The notes beneath the pieces are model-generated. The model saw only the letters and a program-made list of their open reading frames with translations, ran no database searches and was not told the DNA's origin. Below, piece after piece: positions 23,727-33,492 of a DNA stretch of 64,000 nt. Made by a program: the position numbers and the translations under genes. The stretch lies in contig OU342631.1 of the NCBI GenBank assembly GCA_910589415.1, positions 4,154,001-4,218,000 of the forward strand, written 5' to 3'. Each line of letters starts with the position of its first letter. Within the stretch, counting starts at the first letter, position 1. The stretch is from Malachius bipustulatus (Eukaryota; Arthropoda; Insecta; Coleoptera; Melyridae).

Positions 23727-24045
23727 TGTTAGCTTAAGCAGAGTAATGTCTTGTATTTAACAACACCTTTATTAACTTAGATAAGTGAATAGTATTGTAA
23801 ATAATTGAAATTGAATATAAATAAGGTTCGACTAGTAGCAGGTCAGGAATGCCTTCGCAGCGGAAGCATTCACGGTACGTGCAAGACTGCCAGCCTGGTC
23901 TGCTGCTGTGTCGCATTGCCCCTTCCCGGCCTCGCCGTCCGAGTCGGGGATTCCCCATTCAACGTCTGGCTCCCTGGCTGGCTTTCACGGTCAGAGTCGC
24001 CACGCCGCTGTACAGGACCGCACTGGTGAACTAATATCTCGAACA
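23727..24045 (-). repeat. 3' LTR of the gypsy element
   Basis: 319 bp, TG...CA termini on either strand, no difference seen from the 5' copy. The GC-rich middle part gives misleading open frames in both LTRs. Confidence 0.95.
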
Positions 24046-24150
24046 TTCGGCCATCCTGACTTGTTATTCGTCCTCGAATAAGGGACCTGTAACGACAAGA
24101 AAGATGCGCCTTCGAATGGGCAACGGAAGCAGACCACCTTAGTAGAGGTG

Positions 24151-24705
24151 CAGAAGCCACACTCGGCAGCGGAGTGTACCACCTCATCAGGTGTAGGAAT
24201 GAAATCGCACTCAGCAGATGGAGTGAACCACCTCATTATCAGGTGCATGTGTGGATGGAATCGCACTCAGCAGATGGAGTGTACCACCTCATCAGGTGTA
24301 TGAATGGAACCGCACTCAGCAGATGGAGTGTACCACCGCATCAGGTGTATGAATGGAATCGCACTCAGCAGATGGAGTGTACCACCTCATCAGGTGTATG
24401 AATGGAATCGCACTCAGCAGATGGAGTGTACCACCGCATCATGTGTATGAATGGAATCGCACTCAGCAGATGGAGTGTACCACCGCATCAGGTGTATGAA
24501 TGGAATCGCACTCAGCAGATGGAGTGTACCACCTCATCAGGTGTATGAATGGAATCGCACTCAGCAGATGGAGTGTACCACCGCATCAGGTGTATGAATG
24601 GAATCGCACTCAGCAGATGGAGTGTACCACCGCATCAGGTGTATGAATGGAATCGCACTCAGCAGATGGAGTGTACCACCGCATCAGGTGTATGAATGGA
24701 ATCGC
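24151..24705 (-). repeat. 49-bp minisatellite, about 11 copies, in the retrotransposon 3' untranslated region
   Basis: The unit contains CACTCAGCAGATGGAGTGTA, then CCACCKCATCAGGTGTATGA. Core positions step by 49 bp from 24271 to 24663 (24271, 24320, 24369, 24418 and so on). The first interval is 56 bp because of an insertion. Copies differ mainly at one site (CCTCATC or CCGCATC). The array lies between the integrase stop and the 3' LTR. Confidence 0.93.
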
Positions 24706-24715
24706 TGCTGCTCAC

Positions 24716-25879
24716 CTATTGCTTCAAGGTTTTGTAGGGTTTCATACTCTCAAAAGCCATTACTGCTTCGTATGGAATTTGAGACCTTGAGGTGAAGATG
24801 TCTTCCTCCACCCTGTATCTATCGTTTAGGAGGACTTCCACTACTTTGAAAGAACCTCTGTACTTTGCCAACAATTTCTTACTCGTCCCAGTAGCTGGGT
24901 GACTAGTAATCTTCGTTAAGACAAGATCACCAACTGCATAGGTGCCCGCTGCGCACCTTTTCTTATTGAAAGAAGCATTTTGTACAAGCCTATTACGCTC
25001 CAGATTACGGGAAGCATCTCTGCGAATTTTCGTAACATCCACTACCTGATCCTCAACATCGCTGTCTGGTAGATCAGTGCCTGATCGTAGTTTAACACCA
25101 AGGAGAAGTTCAGCCGGGGTGTGTTTGGTACTCTTATTAAGAGTACTATTAACGCCGTGTTGAATTTGTATCAGATTTGTATCCCAAGTACTTGAATCTT
25201 TGTTGAAAATACTGGTTCCTAGAGCATCAAGAATATTTCGATTTGCCCGTTCAACTTGTCCAGTACCACGGGCCATTCCCACCGCAGTAATAAACAACCG
25301 TATTTTCTTGTTTCTACAGTACGAATGGAATTCTTCGGAAGTAAAAGCACTACCAGCATCAGTAATCATCCTTCGTGGATAGCCGACAATTTCGAAAATA
25401 CTCTCCAAGGCCTTAATGACATTCACAGCTTTGGTATCGGGTACAGCTCGGACAAACACAAATTTTGAAAAAGCATCAACAACATTTAACAGATAAGCAT
25501 TGTTATTTTTGGTAACAGGGAGGGGTCCAATATGATCCAAGTGGAGGGTGTGCAGGGGTTTTGCAAATTGTGGGATTGAATGCAGGAAGCCCGGTTTTTT
25601 ACCTGCAGGAACTTTATGATACAGGCAGGGCAGACAACACTTAATATATTTGGAGACAAATCTACGCATCTTAGGAAACCAATAAGTGCAACGAATGCGT
25701 TCCAAGGTCTTATCAAGAGCAAAAGAGCCAAGGTCATCATGGTTCAATTTGACTATCTGCCATCGGCATTTCTTTGGAACTACCCAGCGTCGTCCATATG
25801 CTGTTTGGCGATAAACCTTATTACCTCTCAAATCGTAGTCATTGAAAGTTGATTTATTGTTTTCCATGTCACCTGACAA
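24716..25879 (-). CDS. Gypsy-type integrase (pol fragment)
   Basis: The frame has 387 codons. The zinc-binding N terminus is LNHDDLGSFALDKT...CCLPC. The first His and both Cys are present, but Ser sits where the usual second His (GH) is expected. The catalytic DDE core has Asp in LHLDHIGPLP, Asp in MITDAGSAFTS and Glu in GQVERANRNI. The C-terminal part (VGDLVLTKITSHPATG, AKYRGSFKVVEVL) is typical of the gypsy post-core domain. The product would insert retrotransposon DNA into chromosomes. It was probably once fused behind RNase H in one pol frame. The listed start is simply the first ATG and is unlikely to be a real initiation site. Confidence 0.92.
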   Translation of the reverse strand: MSGDMENNKSTFNDYDLRGNKVYRQTAYGRRWVVPKKCRWQIVKLNHDDLGSFALDKTLERIRCTYWFPKMRRFVSKYIKCCLPCLYHKVPAGKKPGFLHSIPQFAKPLHTLHLDHIGPLPVTKNNNAYLLNVVDAFSKFVFVRAVPDTKAVNVIKALESIFEIVGYPRRMITDAGSAFTSEEFHSYCRNKKIRLFITAVGMARGTGQVERANRNILDALGTSIFNKDSSTWDTNLIQIQHGVNSTLNKSTKHTPAELLLGVKLRSGTDLPDSDVEDQVVDVTKIRRDASRNLERNRLVQNASFNKKRCAAGTYAVGDLVLTKITSHPATGTSKKLLAKYRGSFKVVEVLLNDRYRVEEDIFTSRSQIPYEAVMAFESMKPYKTLKQ

Positions 25880-26096
25880 AAGAATCCTTAATGCATTTTA
25901 TGTCAGCATCTGCCTCTTGAGCATGCAGAAGCCAATCCTCTTCGGAAATGTGACAAACTTTTTCAATTAAACCTTCAAGTGGAGGATTTCGACTTAGAGC
26001 ATTGTATGTACCTGGACTTGTATGTACCTGGACGGTGACGCATTTCATATTGAAAATTTTGTAAAAATAAAAGCCAGCGGGCTAAAGAGGCCCATG
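25880..26096 (-). pseudogene. RNase H C-terminal stub and pol linker, after loss of reverse transcriptase
   Basis: Read on the minus strand, ARWLLFLQNFQYEMRHRPGT is the conserved end of gypsy RNase H, followed in another frame by ALSRNPP. A perfect 16-bp tandem duplication (26002-26017 and 26018-26033, TTGTATGTACCTGGAC on the plus strand) causes the frame change. The upstream edge abuts the protease reading frame at about 26083-26096, so about 1.5-2 kb of reverse transcriptase and RNase H has been removed at that point (size inferred from family architecture). Confidence 0.85.
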
Positions 26097-26489
26097 ATCA
26101 ACAAGGGGAACAAGGCTATTATCAATGGCCTTGTTTGCAAACTTCAATTCGTTGCCAATCTTAGAATATGAAATTGAGGTATGCTCTGAAAAATTTCGAC
26201 CAATTAAAACTTGATGAGTGAAAGAAATATCGTCCAAAACATATAATTTACATAGTAAAGCAGCATCATCGACTTGGACAACAGTTTCGACATATTCGGA
26301 CACCGATGTACCAAAACCTAAAAACCCTGATAAATTTACATTTTCTTTTAATTGTAAAATATGAAGCTGCATTTTCAAAGCAAGATCTTTTTGAACCAAG
26401 GAACAATCACTACCCAAATCTATAAAGGCGTCAACAGGCTTATTGTTCAGAAAACATTTTTTTTGTACACAGATTTGGGGTAGAGTCAA
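26082..26489 (-). CDS. Gypsy-type aspartic protease (partial pol)
   Basis: About 135 codons. The active-site segment is AFIDLGSDCSLV, where DTGS or DSGS is usual, so the residue after the catalytic Asp is Leu. The hydrophobic Gly motif before the C terminus is VLIGRNF. The frame differs from gag, opens just after a stop near 26508, and was probably expressed by frameshifting or as a continuation of gag. It ends by running into the deletion junction. Function is doubtful because of the Leu substitution and the truncated pol. Confidence 0.82.
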   Translation of the reverse strand: MTLPQICVQKKCFLNNKPVDAFIDLGSDCSLVQKDLALKMQLHILQLKENVNLSGFLGFGTSVSEYVETVVQVDDAALLCKLYVLDDISFTHQVLIGRNFSEHTSISYSKIGNELKFANKAIDNSLVPLVDHGPL

Positions 26490-26505
26490 CGAAACGAACT
26501 TCTAG

Positions 26506-27501
26506 TCAAGAGGTCTTTGTAACGTTTTGAGAACAGACGGCCTGCAGGTGACCGACCTTTTTGCAAAGTCTACAAATTTTGTTTCGATTAGGGCAATCCT
26601 TTCTAAAATGATCACTAAGACCGCAAGAAAAACATATTCGAGCACTAGGAGTAGTGACAGCATTTTGTATATAATTTTCAGGACGGCCCTGGACTTGTTT
26701 AGGGTTAGTAATTCCGTGAGCGTTAGGGGGGAAAGTTACCAACTTTCCGGGCGAAACTGCCTCTGAGGCCTGAATACGGCCCTGGCTGAACGGTAACATG
26801 CTAAAATTACTTTGGTTCCGTGCACGAGTTACACCCGCACTTTGGTTTCGTGCACGAGTTACACCCGCACACCCCACACTCAATCTTGGATCGAAGGAGC
26901 CCTGCGGATTAGCTACTTTATTTTTTAAAAAGTTTGATAAGAGATTCAAGTCGGTAATATTGGCAGCTTCAACGGAGGAAGCGATATTCAAATCACCTAT
27001 GGCCCCTACAATGAGTGATATTTTGTCTCTATCAGAGAAATTCAAATTTAATTCGGAAATTTTTGATAAATGGTTAAAATAAAATTCATAGAGGCAAGCA
27101 CCTGGGGCTGGCCTATGTGACAATAAGTTTGTTAACAATGCAAACATATTTCTCTTAACAACAAAAGTTGTTTGCAGGAGCTCCTTCCATTTTGCCCATG
27201 AAAATGCAGACCAACCAATTTCAGTTTTAATAATACTAGTATACCAAATAAGAGCTGTACCGCGTAATTTACTGTGCGCCTGAAATATAGTTGAACTTTC
27301 ATTCCATTGATATGTATGCGAGAGATGATCAATAATTTCGAGCCAAGCGGTGACATCATCTTTCAATGGATCGAATTCAGGCACAATTGAATTGATGGCA
27401 ACAGATTGCGTAGTAAAATAATTAGGATAAGTAGCACTCACCCCGGCTGAAGGAGGTAGTGGAGGCGTAAATGAACGTGGACGTTTTCTTCCAGGCTGCA
27501 T
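26506..27501 (-). CDS. Gypsy-type Gag with two CCHC zinc knuckles
   Basis: 331 codons from an ATG only 20 bp after the 5' LTR. The N-terminal and central parts contain the capsid-like segment (FQAHSKLRGTALIWY, WAKWKELLQTTFV). A tandem duplication encodes AGVTRARNQS twice (about 26812-26871). The C terminus holds two knuckles, CFSCGLSDHFRKDC and CRLCKKVGHLQAVC (both CX2CX4HX4C). It forms the particle and binds element RNA. The frame is fully open, consistent with a young copy. Confidence 0.9.
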   Translation of the reverse strand: MQPGRKRPRSFTPPLPPSAGVSATYPNYFTTQSVAINSIVPEFDPLKDDVTAWLEIIDHLSHTYQWNESSTIFQAHSKLRGTALIWYTSIIKTEIGWSAFSWAKWKELLQTTFVVKRNMFALLTNLLSHRPAPGACLYEFYFNHLSKISELNLNFSDRDKISLIVGAIGDLNIASSVEAANITDLNLLSNFLKNKVANPQGSFDPRLSVGCAGVTRARNQSAGVTRARNQSNFSMLPFSQGRIQASEAVSPGKLVTFPPNAHGITNPKQVQGRPENYIQNAVTTPSARICFSCGLSDHFRKDCPNRNKICRLCKKVGHLQAVCSQNVTKTS

Positions 27502-27520
27502 AGTTCAGGACCACTTCTGA
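27502..27520 (-). promoter_or_regulatory. Primer-binding region of the gypsy element
   Basis: Directly after the 5' LTR, the minus strand reads TCAGAAGTGGTCCTGAACT. TCAGAAGTGG matches part of the tRNA-Leu-type primer site TGGTGTCAGAAGTGG common in insect gypsy elements, but the leading TGGTG is absent. Priming might therefore start internally. The assignment is tentative. Confidence 0.4.
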
Positions 27521-27839
27521 TGTTAGCTTAAGCAGAGTAATGTCTTGTATTTAACAACACCTTTATTAACTTAGATAAGTGAATAGTATTGTAAATAATT
27601 GAAATTGAATATAAATAAGGTTCGACTAGTAGCAGGTCAGGAATGCCTTCGCAGCGGAAGCATTCACGGTACGTGCAAGACTGCCAGCCTGGTCTGCTGC
27701 TGTGTCGCATTGCCCCTTCCCGGCCTCGCCGTCCGAGTCGGGGATTCCCCATTCAACGTCTGGCTCCCTGGCTGGCTTTCACGGTCAGAGTCGCCACGCC
27801 GCTGTACAGGACCGCACTGGTGAACTAATATCTCGAACA
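27521..27839 (-). repeat. 5' LTR of the gypsy element
   Basis: 319 bp, no difference seen from the 3' LTR. It contains the promoter and polyadenylation signals by family knowledge. No clear TATA box was identified. Confidence 0.95.
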
Positions 27840-28087
27840 ATAATGAGTTTTTTTTCTCTTATAATGATTAATTAAATATGTTGTTTGAATGTTTTTCAAT
27901 AAAAATTTTATGCATTAAAACCTAAGTTTTATTTGCAACATTCCTATCCTAATTCTAATTCTAATAAATTCTAATTCTTTTTAAAAATTACTGAGAGTTA
28001 AATTACACAATTTCAGTTAAAATACTTATTTGACATCTACTTAGAATTTTCTCCAAAATCAAATGTATGTTTTAAGCTTTGAGTTAA

Positions 28088-28110
28088 TTATATATATATA
28101 TATATATATT
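28088..28110. repeat. (TA)n microsatellite
   Basis: About 11 TA units in AT-rich sequence within the right half of the split DNA element. The rest of 27844-28440 shows nothing recognisable. Confidence 0.9.
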
Positions 28111-28669
28111 TCGTATGAATTATTACATTTTAAATTAGAAGGACGATGTGGATATATGATTTATAAGTAATTTGAGTTAATTAATTAATTATTATGTTAT
28201 CAACTTGAAAAAATACCGATAGAATTAAATTGGCAACTACTTACAGCAAACAGACCTAATGCCAGTTCAGTGCTGAGTGTAAAGTAAGTATCGTTTCAGT
28301 GAGTATCCAAAGGCTTGCAAGCGATTTTTATCTTGCGCCTCCCTTTAAATATGCCAGGAAATAATTTATCTTGCAGTCAAATAGTGACTGTCTATTATTT
28401 AAATACTTGAGTGACCTTTTTAATATCATAGTGCTGCATCTGGTGATACCAGCAATACGCTCTGCTTGAAAAAATGTTGTACACTGCCTTTCAGTGAACT
28501 GGTAACTGCTAAAAAAATCATCTCATGGAGTTCTGCCATGCCAAAGGAAAGAGTCTTACGCAGAAATTTCTATTTAATTCTCCATGACCGGCAGTGTGTA
28601 TTATCCTTACTGTTGTGAATCCATTGCTGAACAGCTAGATTTACAGACTGTTTGAAATGCCATTAGACA

Positions 28670-28885
28670 TTACCATTAGCCTGCTTATACTGTACCAGCA
28701 GTCTTATGCGTTTTACGTTCTGTGCATGGCGAAACGTTCTTCTAGCATTTTGCATGATACAAGTAGGAAGGCCAGGGATATCATGATATTCCTTGCTGCC
28801 CTTGGACGTCACAATACGCGTGCTTATACTGTCCATATAGCCTTATGCGTTATACATTACTAGGCATGGCAAAACGTACTTGTGG
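28670..28885. repeat. Two direct copies of a subterminal repeat, about 139-bp period
   Basis: TGCTTATACTGT at 28682 and 28821 begins two related segments. Each continues through YCTTATGCGTT and GCATGGCRAAACGT. They lie beside the right inverted end of the element 20822-29264, mirroring the tandem repeats beside its left end. Confidence 0.75.
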
Positions 28886-29424
28886 AATTTAGTCCCAGTT
28901 TCACCATTAAACAAGTCAGGAAGAACATGATTTAATGCTATTCCACGCTGACATTTTTCTCAGTGTAATCGCTCATATAGGTAATATTATACTTATTTTT
29001 TCGCAAAAAGAAAAAAAATATATTTTATATGTTATTGAGTAATTTTTGGTTTCCATGATTTTTTTACAGCAAACGAAAAAAAAAACAATATGGCACTCAT
29101 AAGAAAACAGAAGTGGGCTACGAAAAGTCTGCGATTAAAATACGAAATTTTAATTTTTTGGTTTTTCAGGAAATTTTAGCAACGACTGAAAATATCCTGA
29201 TTTTTTTTCAGGTTCTTATTAAATGGTTTAAATAAGGCATCCCTATAGTGGCCCATTAACCCTGTATAAAGTATAAATAGATATGTATTATAAAATGTTT
29301 ATTTTTATTATTTTCTTCATATTTTATTTTTTGTTTTATTGAAAACTATTGTTCAACTAGCCAGCAATACTGTTTCTAACTTTAGCGTTTAACATAAACT
29401 CGTCTTCGTCTCGGCTATCTAAAG

Positions 29425-29654
29425 GTCAATTTACATCTATAACGGCACGGACACGGGGCAGGTGTTCAACGTGGACGTGCACATCTATTAATAAATGGAT
29501 TTTTAATGACAGCATTCAGATCTGACGGGGACGGACTGTTAGCGAACCTTCACTGTCAGATATAAATGCAGCCATTCGTAATCCATTTAATAATAAAAAT
29601 GCATGTCCACGTTGAACATCCGGCCCGTTTCCGTGCCGTTAGATGTAAATTGAC
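29425..29654. mobile_element. Palindromic MITE, 230 bp
   Basis: Almost the whole unit is an inverted repeat. It begins GTCAATTTACATCT and ends with the complement, and the arms share ACGGCACGGA and GTTCAACGTGGAC. The GC-rich arms contrast with the surroundings. No target duplication was resolved. Confidence 0.85.
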
Positions 29655-31269
29655 TTAATCCAGCCATGGAATTTATTCTTCATTTGCTTAGGAGTTAATT
29701 TTTTTTTTAAGTTTGATCTTTAATGAAATTACTCGCGTTATACAGGTTGTCTCGTGAGAGACCTCCCAAATTTAGACAGTGTGTGGAGAAAAAATTGTCT
29801 AATTAATATGTGGTCTTCTTTTGGGGCTCTGTTTCTACGTTTTAGGACACTTTAGGAATTTTTGTTTATTACAGACTAGTTTTTTTTTGACCTCCCCTCC
29901 CCTCTATGCTTGCGAGAAATGTATACTTACCGGGCAGCCTGTATATCAAATCAAAGAGAGAACGCATTCAATATGGTTCTTTAATATTGTGTGATTAAAA
30001 AGTTTTCTAATTGGAGCTGAACAAGAAAATATTTTCACGTTTTTAATGGAATCTGTAAAAGTGTGAAAGATAAGATTCTGTTGGTCTACGCTTTTGCAGA
30101 TTCGAAGACTTACAACCAAAAAATTCCATTATAGGTATGTATACCTACAGCTAAAGTTTTCGCCAGGTAAATTCTTAATAGTTTATTTACAAGTTACAAC
30201 AAAATGTAGAGTGTTCCAGAAGTGTACTATAAGAGTATAATAAGATGATCTAAAAATCAATTCTTATTTTAGAATAAACTTGCTCGAATAAAAAGTTGTC
30301 TGACTCAATAGAGACAGACATTTTTAGCTTAGGTATACTGAGACTGAGATGATTTTATTAAATAATGTTTGCAAACATAGACTACTATATTAAATTGCGA
30401 GTTCGAGCTCCGGGGCCTTTACTGCAAACTGAACCTTAATAATGCCTTATCAAGGTTGTGACTTCTTATTCTAACATGTTTTAACAGATCCGGAAAGACA
30501 GGGCGATAAAAATTACTCAGAAATAAAAGCAACAGAAAAATTATGGTACCTAAAGCACTCATCAGTTTCTTATTGTTAATATTCCTCGACAAAGGCGAAC
30601 TTGTTAGGAAGAGAATTTATAACACTGAACCTGTAGAGGCCAGCTTCTTTATGCTTGCTGTTTTGAAATTACGTTTCAATTGCTTGTTTGATAAATTAAT
30701 TTTCACTCATATTTTACTCAGACGTAATAAAAAAGATGAATAATAAAACATTCTCTCGCTTCACATAAAATGAATAAAGTTCTAAACTTTTCATCGATAT
30801 ACGTAGGTACCGTACAAGTATCAGGTTTAAGAGGTCAATTATGAAATTAAAAACTTTTATAGGTACGTTCATATCTATCAATTTTTTATGTGGTAGCTTA
30901 ACACGATGTTGAATTGCCAATAATAAACTAGTATGTCCGTATTCATCAAACTTCAAAATATAACTCTTGGATTATACTTTGAAGTTTGATGAATTATTTT
31001 AGTTCTAATGTAATATTAAATCATGTTTCACAACCAAATAATCAACGAATCTCTTAATTTATTGTACCGTTCATGCACCGAGAAAACCAAAAGTGGGGTG
31101 CGTGCATTTATTAATCTTGTTGGAGTGATAGTGATTGACGCCAGGCCAGAGTGATGCGATTGTCGCACAGAGTAACAAATCATAGTTTTATCCATAAATT
31201 TAAGAAAACACCAGAGTATTCATCCTCATTAAGGACGTATAATGATTGGTCTTCACAGGTCTTTGTTCT

Positions 31270-32022
31270 GGAAAGATATTTACTAGGTGTGTCGAGCTGC
31301 ATCCCCACTCCGGGAATATGGAAAACGAACTGTACCAGAATTATGTGCCAGACATCCGCTACGACCCAGATTGCACCGAAATGGGTAATTATTTGCTTCA
31401 AAAATACCCAAAAAGATATCGCTCTAACTTTAAAACTGAACAAAACCTGAGACTTGAAAAAAAAATTGAGCCAATGCAGGGTGTCGCTCAGCGTCGAGCT
31501 ACACCACCCGCCACCCATAATTACACCGGAATGAGTTTGTCATCCGATAAGAATTATGTGCCAATTATAACATGTGCCCCAAGATTACCAAAAATAATTT
31601 TGCTCTAATTTTTAAGCTGAAAAAGACATGAGACTTTTAAAAAATTCGGCGAATTCAGAGTGCGGCTGAAATCATTTTCGGTAATCTTGGAGCACATAAT
31701 TAGCACATAATTCCTAGCATCACCCTGCATTGGCTGAGTTTTTTAAAAGTCTACTATCTTTTTAAGTTTTTAAGTTAGAGAAATATAATTCTGGATATTC
31801 TTGGAGCCATAATTATCACATTATTCTAAAAAATGGATGACAAACAGATTCCGGTGCTATCTGGTCGGGGGCGTGGCTCGACGTCACCACCCTATTTAAA
31901 AAATAAAAAATAAAAATAAATAGACGAACACATAATTATTATTAACGTTGACACATAATTCTCGCGCAGTTCATTTTCTATATTCACGGAGTGGGGGGAG
32001 TAGCCCAGCACACCTATATCTA
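31270..32022. repeat. Foldback element with compound inverted arms
   Basis: The outer arms 31270-31352 and 31934-32022 are inverted copies (CCCCACTCCGKGAATATRGAAAAYGAACTG, described across both). An inner pair around 31455-31600 and 31640-31760 shares AGCCAATGCAGGGTG and CCAAGATTACC. ATAATTATGTG recurs in both orientations. Open frames overlapping the left arm look like repeat sequence, not genes. Confidence 0.6.
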
Positions 32023-32656
32023 CTAACGGTAATTTAACATAGCAAGGACCCGTGAGTGTCAGTGAAGACAATACATGCAGAAAACAAATCAATATTGCAA
32101 TCACCGTGATTTTGAGCCTTCTTCTTTACGTTCCCAATGCGCACGTTGAGCGTTTTTCGTCGGGGTGTAGAAAACGGTGATTCTGGAGCGCTTGAACTAT
32201 TGTCTTAGCGTATTTATGAGCGACAGTTAACGTCGGAAAGACACACCCAAGTAATTTTATGAACGGTTTTGCGCGGTAATTCCACTTCAATGTGACACAT
32301 TTGAGCGTCTTTTATGAACTCACTCCTGGGCAACCGGTCGCTCACGACTAAGCATGGTGATCGGCGATATTTTTTAATCGCAATTACAGCCTTTTATTAC
32401 AGTTCGATGAATATCGCTCATCACTACATTCCATTAAAATTCACTATTGCTCATCCACTACCACGGCCACTACGACCAATTGAAATTGGAAACCGATTAA
32501 ACTGGTTGGTCCCGCGGCAAAGTTGCTTACGACCAACTTTATGGAATAAATGGTGACATTTTGAGATTTCTCACTAGTTTTCTTGCATGGTGACCGAAAA
32601 ACACCAGACAACAAATACCTGGAAACTGGTCGTGGGCGACCGATCGCGAGTGACTA

Positions 32657-33079
32657 CTGCTGACATAAAACGTGAGTGGATTAGAGACTGGGGCAATCAA
32701 AGTGTAGTTACAGGTAGGGACTATCATTCATTAGTAAAAACATTCCCAGTTGATCCTTATTTTGATGCGATCCCATACATCAATCGTAGGCACATCACAA
32801 CAATCATTCGTCTACGTATACGAGGCACTGCCTCACAGGGAAACGCAAACACCCATTAGGACTTCTAGATCATCCCTATTGTGAGTGTGGACAAATTGAA
32901 GATCTACAACACATATTTTTTTCTTGCCCCCTGAACATCAGTAATCTCTGCGATATTTATAAAGATCTCAGCTCCATTATTCCTACTCCAATTGATTTTA
33001 ACACATTGATCCACAATTTAAATAGGAACACAATTCCCATTATTGTACGATTACTGCAGATCAATAAAATTATGCTATA
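32657..33079 (+). pseudogene. LINE ORF2 C-terminal fragment, frameshifted
   Basis: The first frame gives IKREWIRDWGNQSV and YFDAIPYINRRHITTIIRLR, the segment before the C-terminal Cys-His motif of Jockey-type ORF2. Near 32825 one base is lost, and a second frame continues with CLTGKRKH, then YCECGQIEDLQHIFFSCP, the conserved terminal zinc-knuckle-like motif. It ends at a stop near 33079. The reverse transcriptase domain itself is missing because of 5' truncation. Confidence 0.85.
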
Positions 33080-33492
33080 ACTTATATCAAACCTAATTAA
33101 ATAAATCTCTTCACCCAGATCTACTTAAATGTTTCTCCGTCTCTTTTAGAACTATCCTTCCTCATCCTGGGCTTATCCAGGCAGATTTCGGACTGTGTTA
33201 AGCTCTGGACTCTGGACCTGCCCTAGAGCGAGAAGAGTTTTTCCTCTGTTTGTGATGTCCTTACTACTAACTGTCTATTGCAGAGGATACAAGAAAACAA
33301 AAAAGTGAAGAATAACCTATAACCTATTGTACTACAAAAGAAAGTTCACCTTGTGAATTGACAACTATGACAAGATAGTTAACAACTGAAAAGTGAAACA
33401 CGAATCGATTTCCTAGTGGAATCAAGGTTATGGAAGCTGACCATATTTCCCATGGGATCAGGCCATTAAACAACTAAGAAGAAGAAGAAGAA
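32657..33492 (+). mobile_element. 5'-truncated LINE (Jockey/CR1-like) 3' end with (GAA)n tail
   Basis: A 9-bp direct repeat GAGTGACTA (32648-32656 and 33493-33501) brackets the segment. It holds the C-terminal coding end of a non-LTR retrotransposon, a 3' untranslated region of about 400 bp and a terminal AAGAAGAAGAAG run. Simple-repeat tails, 5' truncation and target duplications are typical of target-primed reverse transcription. Confidence 0.85.

Larger units (their letters stand above)
23727..27839 (-). mobile_element. Ty3/gypsy-type LTR retrotransposon lacking reverse transcriptase
   Basis: Two 319-bp LTRs (23727-24045 and 27521-27839), which look identical by eye, flank a 3,475-bp interior read on the minus strand. 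The LTRs begin TG and end CA, and a 4-bp duplication ATAA flanks the element (23723-23726 and 27840-27843). In order are gag with two zinc knuckles, an aspartic protease, a stub of RNase H, integrase, a minisatellite and the 3' LTR. The reverse transcriptase and most of RNase H are absent. Identical LTRs indicate recent insertion, so this copy needed enzyme supplied in trans unless the deletion came afterwards. Confidence 0.95.
20822..29264. mobile_element. Large DNA element with about 300-bp diverged inverted ends and 9-bp target duplication, split by a retrotransposon
   Basis: The ends CAGGGTTA...TAACCCTG are flanked by a 9-bp direct repeat TATAAAGTA (20813-20821 and 29265-29273). The inverted arms (about 20822-21125 and 28990-29264) are diverged but clearly related. 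They share ATTTTCAGTCGTTGCT near 20921 and its complement near 29171, and CCATATTGT farther in. Both inner flanks carry ACACTGAGAAAAAT (21718 and, inverted, about 28960) beside subterminal direct repeats. Without the nested gypsy element (4,113 bp plus a 4-bp duplication) the element is about 4.3 kb. No transposase was recognised. The 9-bp duplication and long ends suggest a MULE-type non-autonomous element. Confidence 0.75.

Noticed and set aside
23734..24034. Arg/Gly-rich frames identical at 23734-24034 and 27528-27828
   Set aside because: They lie in the GC-rich part of the two LTRs and are explained by the repeat.
24174..24795. Repetitive frame reading HSADGVYHLIRC
   Set aside because: It is the 49-bp minisatellite read in one frame; the period is not a multiple of three, so it cannot stay open over the array.
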